From Mucilaginibacter endophyticus (GTDB lineage: Bacteria > Bacteroidota > Bacteroidia > Sphingobacteriales > Sphingobacteriaceae): DNA of 64,000 nt. The DNA is taken from positions 1 to 64,000 of the forward strand of contig NZ_QPCG01000007.1 in assembly GCF_003351025.1 (NCBI RefSeq), in the 5' to 3' direction. This document shows positions 1 through 7,887 of the stretch, piece by piece. The translations under genes and the position numbers were made by a program. Every line of letters starts with the position of its first letter. Position 1 is the first letter of the stretch. The notes under the pieces are model-generated. The model did no database searches. It was not told where the DNA came from and worked only from the letters and a program-made list of their open reading frames with translations.

Positions 1-304
1 CTACAGGCTATTGCTGAGCGATTATGCTCAGCCGGTAAACATTGGTAACCCTGATGAGATCACGATCAAACAATTTGGTGAGGAGATCATCAAACTTACC
101 GGAACTGATCAAAAACTGATCAGCCTGCCATTGCCTACAGACGATCCGAAACAACGCCGTCCGGATATCACTAAGGCCAGGGCCATATTGGGCTGGGAGC
201 CAAAGGTATCCAGGAGTGAAGGTTTGAAGATCACGTTAGAATACTTCAAATCGTTACCTGAGCAGGAAATACATCATAAAGACTTTTCTTACTACAATAA
301 ATAA
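1..304 (+). CDS. UDP-glucuronate decarboxylase-like extended SDR, C-terminal part (cut by window edge)
   Basis: This is the C-terminal end of a nucleotide-sugar epimerase/dehydratase of the extended short-chain dehydrogenase family. The reading frame is open to the left edge (codons start at base 2, reading YRLLLSDYAQPVN), so the gene begins outside the window; the TTG at 11 is internal. The sequence SDYAQPVNIGNPDEITI, then DDPKQRRPDITKA and LGWEPKV, is the tail typical of UDP-glucuronic acid decarboxylases (UDP-xylose synthases), which use NAD internally to make UDP-xylose in the cytoplasm. The Rossmann core and the YxxxK catalytic site are not visible. The following GDP-mannose pathway gene suggests a surface-polysaccharide setting. 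dTDP-glucose 4,6-dehydratase is a less likely alternative. Confidence 0.85.
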   Translation, partial: YRLLLSDYAQPVNIGNPDEITIKQFGEEIIKLTGTDQKLISLPLPTDDPKQRRPDITKARAILGWEPKVSRSEGLKITLEYFKSLPEQEIHHKDFSYYNK

Positions 305-322
305 AAGTTTTTAAAATCAAAT

Positions 323-356
323 GGTACAGTGATTACGCTGAGCGTATCACTGTACC
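323..356. terminator. Hairpin with three-base loop downstream of the epimerase gene
   Basis: Bases 323-332 (GGTACAGTGA) pair with 347-356, one bulged T follows, then TACGC pairs with GCGTA around a TGA loop. The stem is about 15 bp. No long T-run follows, so termination is inferred from its place just after the stop codon. It shares the three-base loop seen in other hairpins of this window. Confidence 0.5.
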
Positions 357-506
357 TTAAAGAAATTGTAACTCCCCAACCCTAAGCTTGAGTTACAAAT
401 CAAAAACGTAGCAATAATCCATAAGCTGCACCATTCCTGCACGCAGGCTTTGTATCAAAGCCAATCATGTACAGTTTAATTCAGTTAACCAACATTAAAG
501 TAAAGC

Positions 507-1592
507 ATGAACAAAAACTATTACGCGATAATTTTAGCAGGGGGTATCGGAAGCCGGTTTTGGCCAATAAGCCGTACATCGCACCCCAAACAATTTATAG
601 ATATTATCGGCAGCGGAAAAACATTGATACAGGATACGTATCAGCGGCTTTCCAAAACATGCCCAAAAGAAAATATCTTCATATTAACTAACGAGAACTA
701 TACCCAACTGGTAAAGGAGCAGCTGCCGGATATAACAGATCAACAAATATTGACTGAACCCGTAATGCGGAATACCGCGCCATGCATAGCTTACGGATGT
801 TTCAAGATTGAAAGCCTGAACCCGGATGCGGTGATTGTTGTAGCTCCTTCCGATCAGCAGATCCTTGATGAAGACGCCTTTGTAAGCTCACTCGAAAAAT
901 CGCTGGAGGTCGCAGCAGAAAACCATTGCCTGGTAACGTTGGGTATCAAGCCGTCAAGACCGGATACGGGTTACGGCTATATTCAATATACAGGCGCTGT
1001 TATAAACAATGATTTTCACAAGGTAAAAACCTTTACCGAAAAGCCAACCCTTGAGGTTGCCAAAAGCTTTATTCAAAGCGGCGATTTTTTATGGAACGCG
1101 GGCATTTTTGTTTGGTCGGCCAAGGCGATAGTACAGGCGTTTGAAACCTATATGCCCGATCTGCACAATATTTTTGCTGATGCACGGACGGTGTACAATA
1201 CAGAAAATGAAGCCACTCACATTAACCAGGCCTACCACCACTGTGTTAATACATCTATCGACTACGGTATTATGGAGAAGGCGGATAATGTATATGTATT
1301 GCCATCTGACTTTGGCTGGAGCGATCTGGGAACCTGGGCATCTATATACGAGTTATCTGAAAAAGCTGAGGCCGGCAACGCGGTAATTCCAAATGAAAAG
1401 GTGATCATGTACAATTCATCTGATTGTATGGTAAATATGCCCGACGGTAAGCTGGTGATACTACAGGGTTTAAACAATTACATAGTAGTTGAAGCCAATA
1501 ACACATTACTTATCTGCCCCCGCGATCAGGAGCAAAGCGTAAAACAAATTGTTGCTGATGTGAAAAGCAGGTTTGGCGTGGAGTATGTTTAA
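507..1592 (+). CDS. manC: Mannose-1-phosphate guanylyltransferase
   Basis: Transfers GMP from GTP to mannose-1-phosphate, giving GDP-mannose for cell-surface glycans and GDP-fucose. The N-terminal nucleotidyltransferase signature LAGGIGSRFWPISR is at residues 10-23 and is followed by the PKQF motif. EPVMRNTAPCIAYG, VVAPSDQQI, FTEKP and WNAGIFVW are the expected sugar-nucleotide binding segments. At 361 residues it is the short, GMP-transferase-only form, without the C-terminal phosphomannose isomerase domain of the long bifunctional ManC/AlgA type. The ATG at 507 directly precedes the conserved N-terminus. A terminator follows the gene. Neighbouring sugar-nucleotide genes fit a polysaccharide role. 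Confidence 0.93.
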   Translation: MNKNYYAIILAGGIGSRFWPISRTSHPKQFIDIIGSGKTLIQDTYQRLSKTCPKENIFILTNENYTQLVKEQLPDITDQQILTEPVMRNTAPCIAYGCFKIESLNPDAVIVVAPSDQQILDEDAFVSSLEKSLEVAAENHCLVTLGIKPSRPDTGYGYIQYTGAVINNDFHKVKTFTEKPTLEVAKSFIQSGDFLWNAGIFVWSAKAIVQAFETYMPDLHNIFADARTVYNTENEATHINQAYHHCVNTSIDYGIMEKADNVYVLPSDFGWSDLGTWASIYELSEKAEAGNAVIPNEKVIMYNSSDCMVNMPDGKLVILQGLNNYIVVEANNTLLICPRDQEQSVKQIVADVKSRFGVEYV

Positions 1593-1651
1593 TCCAGGAA
1601 AGATGTTCAGGCAAAGCGAACGATCCCTCTTTTAATAACCGACAAGGTAAT

Positions 1652-1683
1652 AAGGCTGTTTTCGAAAGATAACGGCCTTTTTT
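1652..1683 (+). terminator. Rho-independent terminator after manC
   Basis: AAGGCTGTT (1652-1660) pairs with AACGGCCTT (1671-1679) with one G-U pair and a 10-base loop, followed at once by a run of T. It lies between manC and the convergent esterase gene. Confidence 0.75.
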
Positions 1684-1711
1684 GTATCTGTACTATTCGT
1701 TCGCCAAACAA

Positions 1712-2806
1712 CTACTGTTTCAGCAAACCGGCAAAAAATGGTTTTAGTTCTTCCGCTAAGATTTGATGATCGGCTACGCTTGGGTGCCCGGAACAACCAT
1801 GAGCCTCCATTGGTTCAAAAAAGAAAGTTGCAACAGGCTTGTCTTTCGGATAGGTGGTGTCAACAGTGGCTTTTACCCGGCTTAAACACCGTTGCAATAT
1901 CTCCCTTGAGTTACCTTTAATCATCGGACTGGAAAGCAAGACAATTTGAGCTTTTGGATATTTGGATTTAACCAGTTGTACAAACTTTACATAGTCGTTA
2001 ACAAATCGTACGGTATCAAATGGGGCTCTTGCACTACCATCGCCATTACTCATATCATTAGTGCCTAAGGCAATGCTTACAATTTTAGGCTGATAGGTTT
2101 TAAAATCCCATTTCAACGAGTCCTTTTCCTGGAAATTTGCGTTTTCGTATACCAGCGGCATCGATGGAGAGTCCCTGTTCCAGGTACGGTAAACGCCAAT
2201 ACCGCTAACACTTGATAAAATAAAATTGGCATTTAATGCCCTTGCTATTCTTGGTCCATAAGCCATGTAGGCATTATGATGATCCTGGTAATCACCGGTT
2301 CCGCATGGAATTTCCGAATCGTCAGCTGCCGCTCCGCAGGTAATACTATTACCTATAAATTCTATTAACGGAAGTTTGGGAGCAGATAAACTTTTAACGC
2401 CTTCGCCCGCGACCTTTGAAAATAGCAAAGCACCGCTGGTTGCTTCCGTTGCTTTATAAATCCAGATACGGTGTGAACCCGTATTTGGGGCTTTAATGAT
2501 AATTGGCTCTTTTAAGTTTCCGTCAACCCTGATCCTTTTTTGATAAACCCCGTCAAGTTCATATTGCAGGTAGCTATGACCACCGGCATCCGCGATGCTT
2601 ACATATATCGCGCACTCATTCCCCTTAAAGCTAAAGCCAAAGTGAGCACCTGAAGTAATAAGCGCTAAGTTATGCTGATTATTGATGAGCGTACGCCCGA
2701 TAGGTTGAAGATCAGCCGCGTAAATAGTATCAACTTTGGTTTTCGCATGGCTATGCAGTGAGCAAAAGATAAATAAGATAAAGGTAGACAGTATGCTGTT
2801 TTTCAT
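1712..2806 (-). CDS. Secreted SGNH esterase of the carbohydrate esterase family 2 type
   Basis: Predicted exported O-acetyl esterase acting on acetylated plant or microbial polysaccharide. A signal peptide occupies about residues 1-21 (hydrophobic, ending HSHA). A beta-sandwich N-terminal region (about 35-140) precedes an SGNH hydrolase domain. The nucleophile block reads FIGNSITCG, with serine at residue 154; the oxyanion block is ALGTND; the catalytic histidine is in GHPSVADH, near residue 341. This order, a jelly-roll N-terminal domain then SGNH, is that of CE2 enzymes, which work with a Ser-His pair. The length of 364 residues fits. It is convergent with manC. Substrate is not determined by the sequence. 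Confidence 0.82.
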   Translation of the reverse strand: MKNSILSTFILFIFCSLHSHAKTKVDTIYAADLQPIGRTLINNQHNLALITSGAHFGFSFKGNECAIYVSIADAGGHSYLQYELDGVYQKRIRVDGNLKEPIIIKAPNTGSHRIWIYKATEATSGALLFSKVAGEGVKSLSAPKLPLIEFIGNSITCGAAADDSEIPCGTGDYQDHHNAYMAYGPRIARALNANFILSSVSGIGVYRTWNRDSPSMPLVYENANFQEKDSLKWDFKTYQPKIVSIALGTNDMSNGDGSARAPFDTVRFVNDYVKFVQLVKSKYPKAQIVLLSSPMIKGNSREILQRCLSRVKATVDTTYPKDKPVATFFFEPMEAHGCSGHPSVADHQILAEELKPFFAGLLKQ

Positions 2807-2980
2807 CGCATCACAAGATTACCAATATCAGTTCATGAAACCAAATCCCTGAAATTTATCAATATAAATTGCTGTAAAAGTATCAGCCTAATGTATGAGG
2901 TAAATAATCTAAGTGGTGAAAGGACAGATCTTTATTTTTTGTTACTATGCGCTTTTCTTTTCGTTGCTCACCTTGTTCAA

Positions 2981-3141
2981 TTCCCCGTAGGGGATACCTA
3001 TTTGTAGCAAAAGAATAGATGTAATTTTTGCGCCGTAGGTGCTACCATTTTGATATTGCTTTTAAAGCAGTCGGGTAGCACCTACGGCGCAAAAGCCTTT
3101 GATAATGATATGTTACAAACAGGTAGCACCTAACGGTGCAA
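2981..3141. repeat. Nested inverted-repeat element, copy A
   Basis: In the 390-base gap between two minus-strand genes, an inner perfect inverted repeat (TTTTGCGCCGTAGGTGCTACC at 3026-3046 in shortened form, its complement at 3074-3094) encloses a 27-base loop. Outer arms at about 2983-3010 and 3112-3140 are also complementary, imperfectly (TACCTATTTGTAGCA against TTACAAACAGGTAGC). A second copy with the same nested design lies at 18823-18981. No gene is visible in the rest of the gap (2807-2980). Confidence 0.85.
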
Positions 3142-3196
3142 CGTTGGCTAAATCTGTAAGCAAGTTAGGTTGGCGGGAAAAATGAAGTGCAAAAAA

Positions 3197-3520
3197 CTAT
3201 TGCTGACCTTGTTGATATTTATAATGTAAATTCTTCAGTGTTTCGATGGTCGCTTCATCTGTAGAGATACCGTAGCCTGTTACCAAGGTACCTTTAGTAC
3301 CGCCGGTTGAAGCGAGTGCATAAACGATTGCTTCATCTGCAGGGTCAGAAGGACCTTCATAACGGTACAGGTCTACTATTTCAAATTCACTTACCGCGAA
3401 TGTTTCTGCACCGGCTTTAAGATGATCTCCTTCAAGACTAAACTCGTGGGTATAGCCTTGTTCTTTTAATTTGCTTATTGCTTCGGTTACTGTGGCGTAA
3501 TGAAATTTTTGCTCTTGCAT
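3197..3520 (-). CDS. Conserved small protein of unknown function (often labelled phosphoribosylpyrophosphate synthetase)
   Basis: A 107-residue soluble protein with no signal peptide. The central stretch YRYEGPSDPADEAIVYA and the later GTLVTGYGIS are recognisable as a conserved Bacteroidota family of about 100 residues that databases often name phosphoribosylpyrophosphate synthetase. That name cannot be right for this protein: real PRPP synthetases are about 310 residues with a PRPP-binding loop, and neither the size nor the loop is present. Function is unknown. It is transcribed alone or ahead of nothing obvious, 38 bases downstream of the cation exporter gene, so it may be the last gene of that operon. 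Confidence 0.75.
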   Translation of the reverse strand: MQEQKFHYATVTEAISKLKEQGYTHEFSLEGDHLKAGAETFAVSEFEIVDLYRYEGPSDPADEAIVYALASTGGTKGTLVTGYGISTDEATIETLKNLHYKYQQGQQ

Positions 3521-3558
3521 GAGGTAGGATGTTTAGTTAAGTTGTAGCTAATATACAA

Positions 3559-4491
3559 TTAAAGTACGCTGCCTGTTTCAGTAATTTCTGCCGAAAATGT
3601 TTCAGGCTGTACCAAAACAAAACGTACCAGGCTAAACTCATGCTTAATACAATCGCGGATGCGGTCTATCGCTTCGTTGATTTGTTGGGTGTCGAGATCT
3701 TCCTTAAAAGCTACGATCAGCATTAGTATAATTTCGTCAGGCGATTGATAGGTTGATAGCATGTGCATCACTTTTAAAACGGCACTGTCACGTTCAACCA
3801 ATGCTGTGATTTTTATCCTCGATTCGGATGAAATACCTTCGCCCATCAGTAAGCTCCGGCTTTCGCGCGCTAATATGGCAGAGACAGCAACCAATATCAG
3901 ACCAACCAATAAAGACGCTATGCCATCAAGTACAGGAATGTTATAACGATGGTTCAGGAACATGCAGATTCCAACAATAAAAAGCCCTGCAACAGCCGCG
4001 CTGTCTTCAAACATTACCAAAAAAGTTGATGGGTCTTTGCTTTTCACTACGGCATCCCACCAGGTTTGATCGCCCCGGATCGCGTTAAATTCTTTAAGTG
4101 CTATGATGAGGGATGAGCCCTCAAATATGACGGATAACCCCAAAACGATATAGCTCATGGTAGGATCGCCCAATGGTTCCGGCTCTCGGATGTGTAAAAT
4201 GCCCTGGTAAATGGACAGCCCTCCGCCTAAACCAAATATCATAATAGACACAATGAACGACCAGAAATACAGCTCTTTTCCGTACCCAAAAGGATGTGTT
4301 TTGTCTGGTTCTTTACGGCTACGGTAAAGCCCGAATAAGAGCAGCAGTTCATTGGCAGTATCAACCAGCGAATGGATACCTTCAGAGATCATTGATCCGC
4401 TTCGCCCGATAACGCCTGCTATGAATTTGGTTATCGCTATAAGCAGGTTGGCGATGAGCGCACTGTATATCGATTTTTTTGATGAAGCCAT
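3559..4491 (-). CDS. Cation diffusion facilitator, ZnT9-like
   Basis: Inner-membrane divalent metal exporter of the CDF family, expected to swap Zn2+ or a similar ion for protons. Transmembrane segments alternate with short loops through residues 8-205, followed by a cytoplasmic C-terminal domain. The first metal-site motif is H40-S-L-V-D44 in TM2. In TM5 the usual HxxxD is replaced by FEDSAAV (around residue 163), a substitution found in the ZnT9/SLC30A9-like branch, so metal coordination probably differs from YiiP-type exporters. Length (310) is normal. Only five bases separate it from the upstream AI-2E family gene, so the two are probably cotranscribed. Confidence 0.88.
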   Translation of the reverse strand: MASSKKSIYSALIANLLIAITKFIAGVIGRSGSMISEGIHSLVDTANELLLLFGLYRSRKEPDKTHPFGYGKELYFWSFIVSIMIFGLGGGLSIYQGILHIREPEPLGDPTMSYIVLGLSVIFEGSSLIIALKEFNAIRGDQTWWDAVVKSKDPSTFLVMFEDSAAVAGLFIVGICMFLNHRYNIPVLDGIASLLVGLILVAVSAILARESRSLLMGEGISSESRIKITALVERDSAVLKVMHMLSTYQSPDEIILMLIVAFKEDLDTQQINEAIDRIRDCIKHEFSLVRFVLVQPETFSAEITETGSVL

Positions 4492-4496
4492 CTTGT

Positions 4497-5537
4497 TTAA
4501 TGAGCTATTACTTCAGCATCGCCAAGTTTTTTTACGTATAGTTCATCCACCAAAATCACAATAATGGCAACAATTGGTACTGCGAGTATAATGCCCAGCA
4601 CACCTGAAAGCGTTCCCATTACCACCTGGCTGATGATAGTTAATGCCGGCGGCAGGTTAATCATCCGGTTTTGAACTATCGGCACTACGATATTGCTCAC
4701 AATAGTTTGCGACACCACGTAAATAAGTGCTACTATGACAGCTGTGTTAGTGCCAACGGTGAGGGCGAGCAACACACCCGGTATCATGGCTATAACCGAA
4801 CCTAAATTGGGGATGATCTTAAGCATGCCTGCAAACAAAGCCAGTATCAAAGCTGCCGGGATCCCCATAATGCTTAAACCGGTTGTAAGCAACACGCCCA
4901 ATAATACCATAGAAAGCAGCATACCCTTAAGCCAGCCTTTCAACGAGAGGCTGATCCTGTCCATGATATCCTGGCCTAAAGGTTTTTTCTTATCTGATAA
5001 CAGCATTAAAATGCCGTTCTTATAAACATCGGGATTAGTAGTAAAAAAGATACTCAGAAACAGGATGATATAAATATCACCAAGTACCCCGAAGCCCGTG
5101 CTGAAAAAATGCTGAACAGTAACCACCACCTTATCCGGGTCATTATCCCCCGAAAAATAATCAAGAATCTGCTGCCCGGTCGGGTTTGAGGCCACCTTAG
5201 CTTTAAAGTTATTAACCGTATGTGGTAGCGTATCTTTTAATAATGCTATCTGGTGCTGTATGGTGGTGCCCATCAGGTAAAACAGCCCTATCACAATTAA
5301 AAATGAACCTACTACCGATATGATCATGGCGTATCTTCTGCGCATTTTAGTGTTACGCTCAATCAGGTCGCCAAGGCCGTGAAAATAAGTGGCAATGAGC
5401 GCGCCGGATAATACCATCAGCAGTACGTTGAATGCTACTCGTGCTACGAGTATCACCACAACCAACAGGGCAACAATGGCAACGGTATGCCATACTTTTT
5501 CAATGTAGGTAAGTTCTTTTTCTTTTTTTGGGGTCAT
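4497..5537 (-). CDS. AI-2E family transporter (UPF0118 permease)
   Basis: Multi-pass inner-membrane protein of the AI-2E/PerM family. Hydrophobic segments cluster near the N-terminus (IVALLVVVILVARVAF and the next two), and again in the C-terminal half, with the family block PNLGSVIAMIPGVLLAL and the late segment VVPIVQNRMINLPPALTIISQVVMG. I chose the ATG at 5537 (protein MTPKKEKELTYIEK, 346 residues) because the 20 residues encoded upstream in frame are cysteine- and histidine-rich and unlike the family's N-terminus. Substrate is unknown; members have been linked to autoinducer-2 export, ion transport and other roles. Probably an operon with the CDF gene. Confidence 0.85.
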   Translation of the reverse strand: MTPKKEKELTYIEKVWHTVAIVALLVVVILVARVAFNVLLMVLSGALIATYFHGLGDLIERNTKMRRRYAMIISVVGSFLIVIGLFYLMGTTIQHQIALLKDTLPHTVNNFKAKVASNPTGQQILDYFSGDNDPDKVVVTVQHFFSTGFGVLGDIYIILFLSIFFTTNPDVYKNGILMLLSDKKKPLGQDIMDRISLSLKGWLKGMLLSMVLLGVLLTTGLSIMGIPAALILALFAGMLKIIPNLGSVIAMIPGVLLALTVGTNTAVIVALIYVVSQTIVSNIVVPIVQNRMINLPPALTIISQVVMGTLSGVLGIILAVPIVAIIVILVDELYVKKLGDAEVIAH

Positions 5538-5772
5538 ACAGCAGGTGTTTGTTCCATAAACACAGTGATGCGCCTTAAATGTTTTGATTGGAAACAATTT
5601 AAGGTTAAGGGGATGTTAAGAATATGACTATCTCAATAATATTTTAACTTCTTAAAATATTTTAAAAAGAAAGTGTAACAATTTAAATAAGTTTTTGTAA
5701 AATTATCCCGCCAACGGATTTTTAACGATATTTAGTTAATACCGAACCCAAAAACCATAACCCTCTCAATTG

Positions 5773-7011
5773 ATGAAAAAAAACTACTACATCGTAACGC
5801 TGATCATGCTTACGTTTTTTGTTATTTCATTTTTAACCAATATCATAGGCCCGTTATCTCCCGAGTTTATCAAAGATTTTAAATTGAGCGATGCGATGGC
5901 GGGTTTATTGCCCTTCGCGTTTTTTATTGCTTATGGGGTAATGTCTATTCCGTCGAGCATGCTGGTTCAAAAGTATAACGAAAAAGCTATCATGGTTGCA
6001 GCCTTTGTGGTTGCTTTTTTGGGTTCGTTGTTGTTGGCTGTTTATCCTAACTATCTCACTGCCATATTATCCTTGTTTTTAATCGGCTGTGGTATGGCTA
6101 TGTTGCAGGTGGTGATTAATCCACTGCTGCGTACATCGGGAGGGGAGGAGAACTATGCTTTTACATCGGTACTGGCGCAGCTGATATTTGGCGGGGCATC
6201 GTTTGTTAGTCCGCTGGTTTACTCTTACATGGTTAAAAATATGGGAAGCAGCAAAGGCGGGATTTTTCCGTTACTTGAAGCACATGTACCTGCAACTATG
6301 CCCTGGATCTCGTTGTACTGGTTATTCGCGGTGATTTGCCTGGCCATGTTTGTGATCATGCTGATATCTAAATTTCCGAAGGTTGAACTGGCACATGATG
6401 AAAAAGCCGGACCCTGGAAAACACACGTCGATCTGTTTAAAAAGCCGGTTGTGATAGCCTATTTCATCGCGCTGTTTTGCTACGTTGGCAGCGAGCAGGG
6501 GGTATCTTACTGGATGTCGCAATTTTTGTTTGAATATCACAAGTTTGATCCGCAAACTACAGGCGCCAACGCGGTAGCCTACTTTTGGGGATTGATGACA
6601 GCCGGCGGGATCCTGGGCTTGCTTTTACTTAAACTGATGGATAGCCGTAAATTACTGGTGATCTTCACCATTCTGGCGCTCATCTTCTTGTCGCTGGGTT
6701 TATTCGGCGGACCGCAAACATCATTGTATTCATTTTCTATAGTTGGGTTCTTCATGTCGGTGATGTATCCCATCATATTTTCATTAGCATTAAGTTCTGT
6801 GGCCGAAGACCACGGTTCATTTGCCGGGATCCTGGTTACGGGTATTATTGGTGGCGCGGTTGTTCAGTTATTGATAGGCGGATTGGGCAGTTTGTTTGGC
6901 TTGCGCCAAGGCATGTTTTTCCTGTATATCACATTTGGCTATATGCTGAGCATCGGATTTTGGGCTAAGCCATTGGTAACTAACAAAACTATTTTTGATA
7001 ATAAAGCATAA
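5773..7011 (+). CDS. Sugar MFS transporter, FHS (FucP/GluP-like) family
   Basis: Inner-membrane sugar:proton symporter with about 12 transmembrane helices in 412 residues. The N-terminal segment ISFLTNIIGPLSPEFIKDF, the block FIAYGVMSIPSSMLVQKYNEK and GCGMAMLQVVINPLLR are typical of the fucose/glucose/galactose permeases of the FHS family. I place the start at the ATG at 5773; a TTG directly before it would add one residue. The gene is the first of a three-gene operon with a ROK sugar kinase (8 bases later) and a GH2 exo-glycosidase, so the probable substrate is the monosaccharide released by that enzyme, such as glucosamine or mannose. The exact sugar is inference. Confidence 0.88.
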   Translation: MKKNYYIVTLIMLTFFVISFLTNIIGPLSPEFIKDFKLSDAMAGLLPFAFFIAYGVMSIPSSMLVQKYNEKAIMVAAFVVAFLGSLLLAVYPNYLTAILSLFLIGCGMAMLQVVINPLLRTSGGEENYAFTSVLAQLIFGGASFVSPLVYSYMVKNMGSSKGGIFPLLEAHVPATMPWISLYWLFAVICLAMFVIMLISKFPKVELAHDEKAGPWKTHVDLFKKPVVIAYFIALFCYVGSEQGVSYWMSQFLFEYHKFDPQTTGANAVAYFWGLMTAGGILGLLLLKLMDSRKLLVIFTILALIFLSLGLFGGPQTSLYSFSIVGFFMSVMYPIIFSLALSSVAEDHGSFAGILVTGIIGGAVVQLLIGGLGSLFGLRQGMFFLYITFGYMLSIGFWAKPLVTNKTIFDNKA

Positions 7012-7019
7012 ACATATAC

Positions 7020-7874
7020 ATGAGCAACATAAAAGTTATAGGTATTGATCTGGGCGCTACCAATATTCGCGGCGCTGTGGTTAGCAATAATGTAATTGGA
7101 AATATCGCATCGCAACGAATTAAAAGCGATGGCAGTGTAGAGGATGTGCTGAACGATATTTATACCGTTGTTGATGCCCTTTTACTAAATGATACCGCCA
7201 GCGCTATCGGCATAGGTGTACCCAGCGTTGTTGATGTGGCCGAAGGTATTGTTTATGATGTGCAATACATTCCGTCATGGAAAGAAGTTTACTTAAAAAA
7301 ACTAATGCAGGAGCGTTATAATATTCCGGTATATGTAAATAATGATGCCAATTGCTTTGCCGTGGGCGAGTTATATTTTGGCAAGGGAAAGGATGCTGAT
7401 AGTATGGTGGGCGTTACGCTTGGCACAGGTTTAGGCACGGGCATAATCGCCAACGGTAAATTGTATGCAGGCCACAATTGCGGTGCCGGTGAGATAGGGT
7501 TATTCCCTTATATCGATAACATTCTTGAATACTATTGCAGCGGTTCATTCTTTAATAATGTGTATGGATTGGATGGCGTACGGGTATTTAAGGATGCGCA
7601 GGCAGGAGATGAACAGGCGTTAAAGTTATATGCGGAGCTGGGTACTCATGTAGGTAATGCAGTTAAAATGGTAATGTACGCTTATGACCCCGAGTTGATC
7701 ATTCTTGGCGGCTCTGTAAGCCACGCTTTTGAATATTTTAAGGAAACCATGTGGCAGCAGGTAAAAACATTTGCCTATACTAAAACGCTTGAACGCATTA
7801 AAATAGAGATTTCGGAATTGCAAAACAGCGGCATTGTAGGAGCGGCTGCCTTGTATTACGATAACCAGAAATAA
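7020..7874 (+). CDS. ROK family sugar kinase lacking the usual zinc motif
   Basis: Cytoplasmic ATP-dependent hexose kinase of the ROK family. The phosphate-binding motif IGIDLGATNIRG is at residues 7-18, the sugar-binding and catalytic segment NNDANCFAVGE is mid-protein, and GVTLGTGLGTGII and HNCGAGEIG follow. The usual ROK zinc-binding cluster (CxCGxxGCxE, after GEIGH) is absent: after GEIG the chain runs FPYIDNILEYYCSGSFF, with a single cysteine and the shortened linker. The SGSFF part still matches the region after the cluster. Regulator-type ROK proteins carry an N-terminal helix-turn-helix; this one does not. It lies 8 bases after the transporter and 13 before the GH2 gene. The sugar is not certain. 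Confidence 0.85.
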   Translation: MSNIKVIGIDLGATNIRGAVVSNNVIGNIASQRIKSDGSVEDVLNDIYTVVDALLLNDTASAIGIGVPSVVDVAEGIVYDVQYIPSWKEVYLKKLMQERYNIPVYVNNDANCFAVGELYFGKGKDADSMVGVTLGTGLGTGIIANGKLYAGHNCGAGEIGLFPYIDNILEYYCSGSFFNNVYGLDGVRVFKDAQAGDEQALKLYAELGTHVGNAVKMVMYAYDPELIILGGSVSHAFEYFKETMWQQVKTFAYTKTLERIKIEISELQNSGIVGAAALYYDNQK

Positions 7875-7887
7875 ACCTATATCTACC

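Noticed and set aside
467..691. A 74-codon frame overlapping the start of manC
   Set aside because: It is out of frame with the conserved nucleotidyltransferase motif and has low-complexity basic content.
4735..5025. A 96-codon plus-strand frame inside the AI-2E family gene
   Set aside because: It is antisense to transmembrane segments and has no family likeness.
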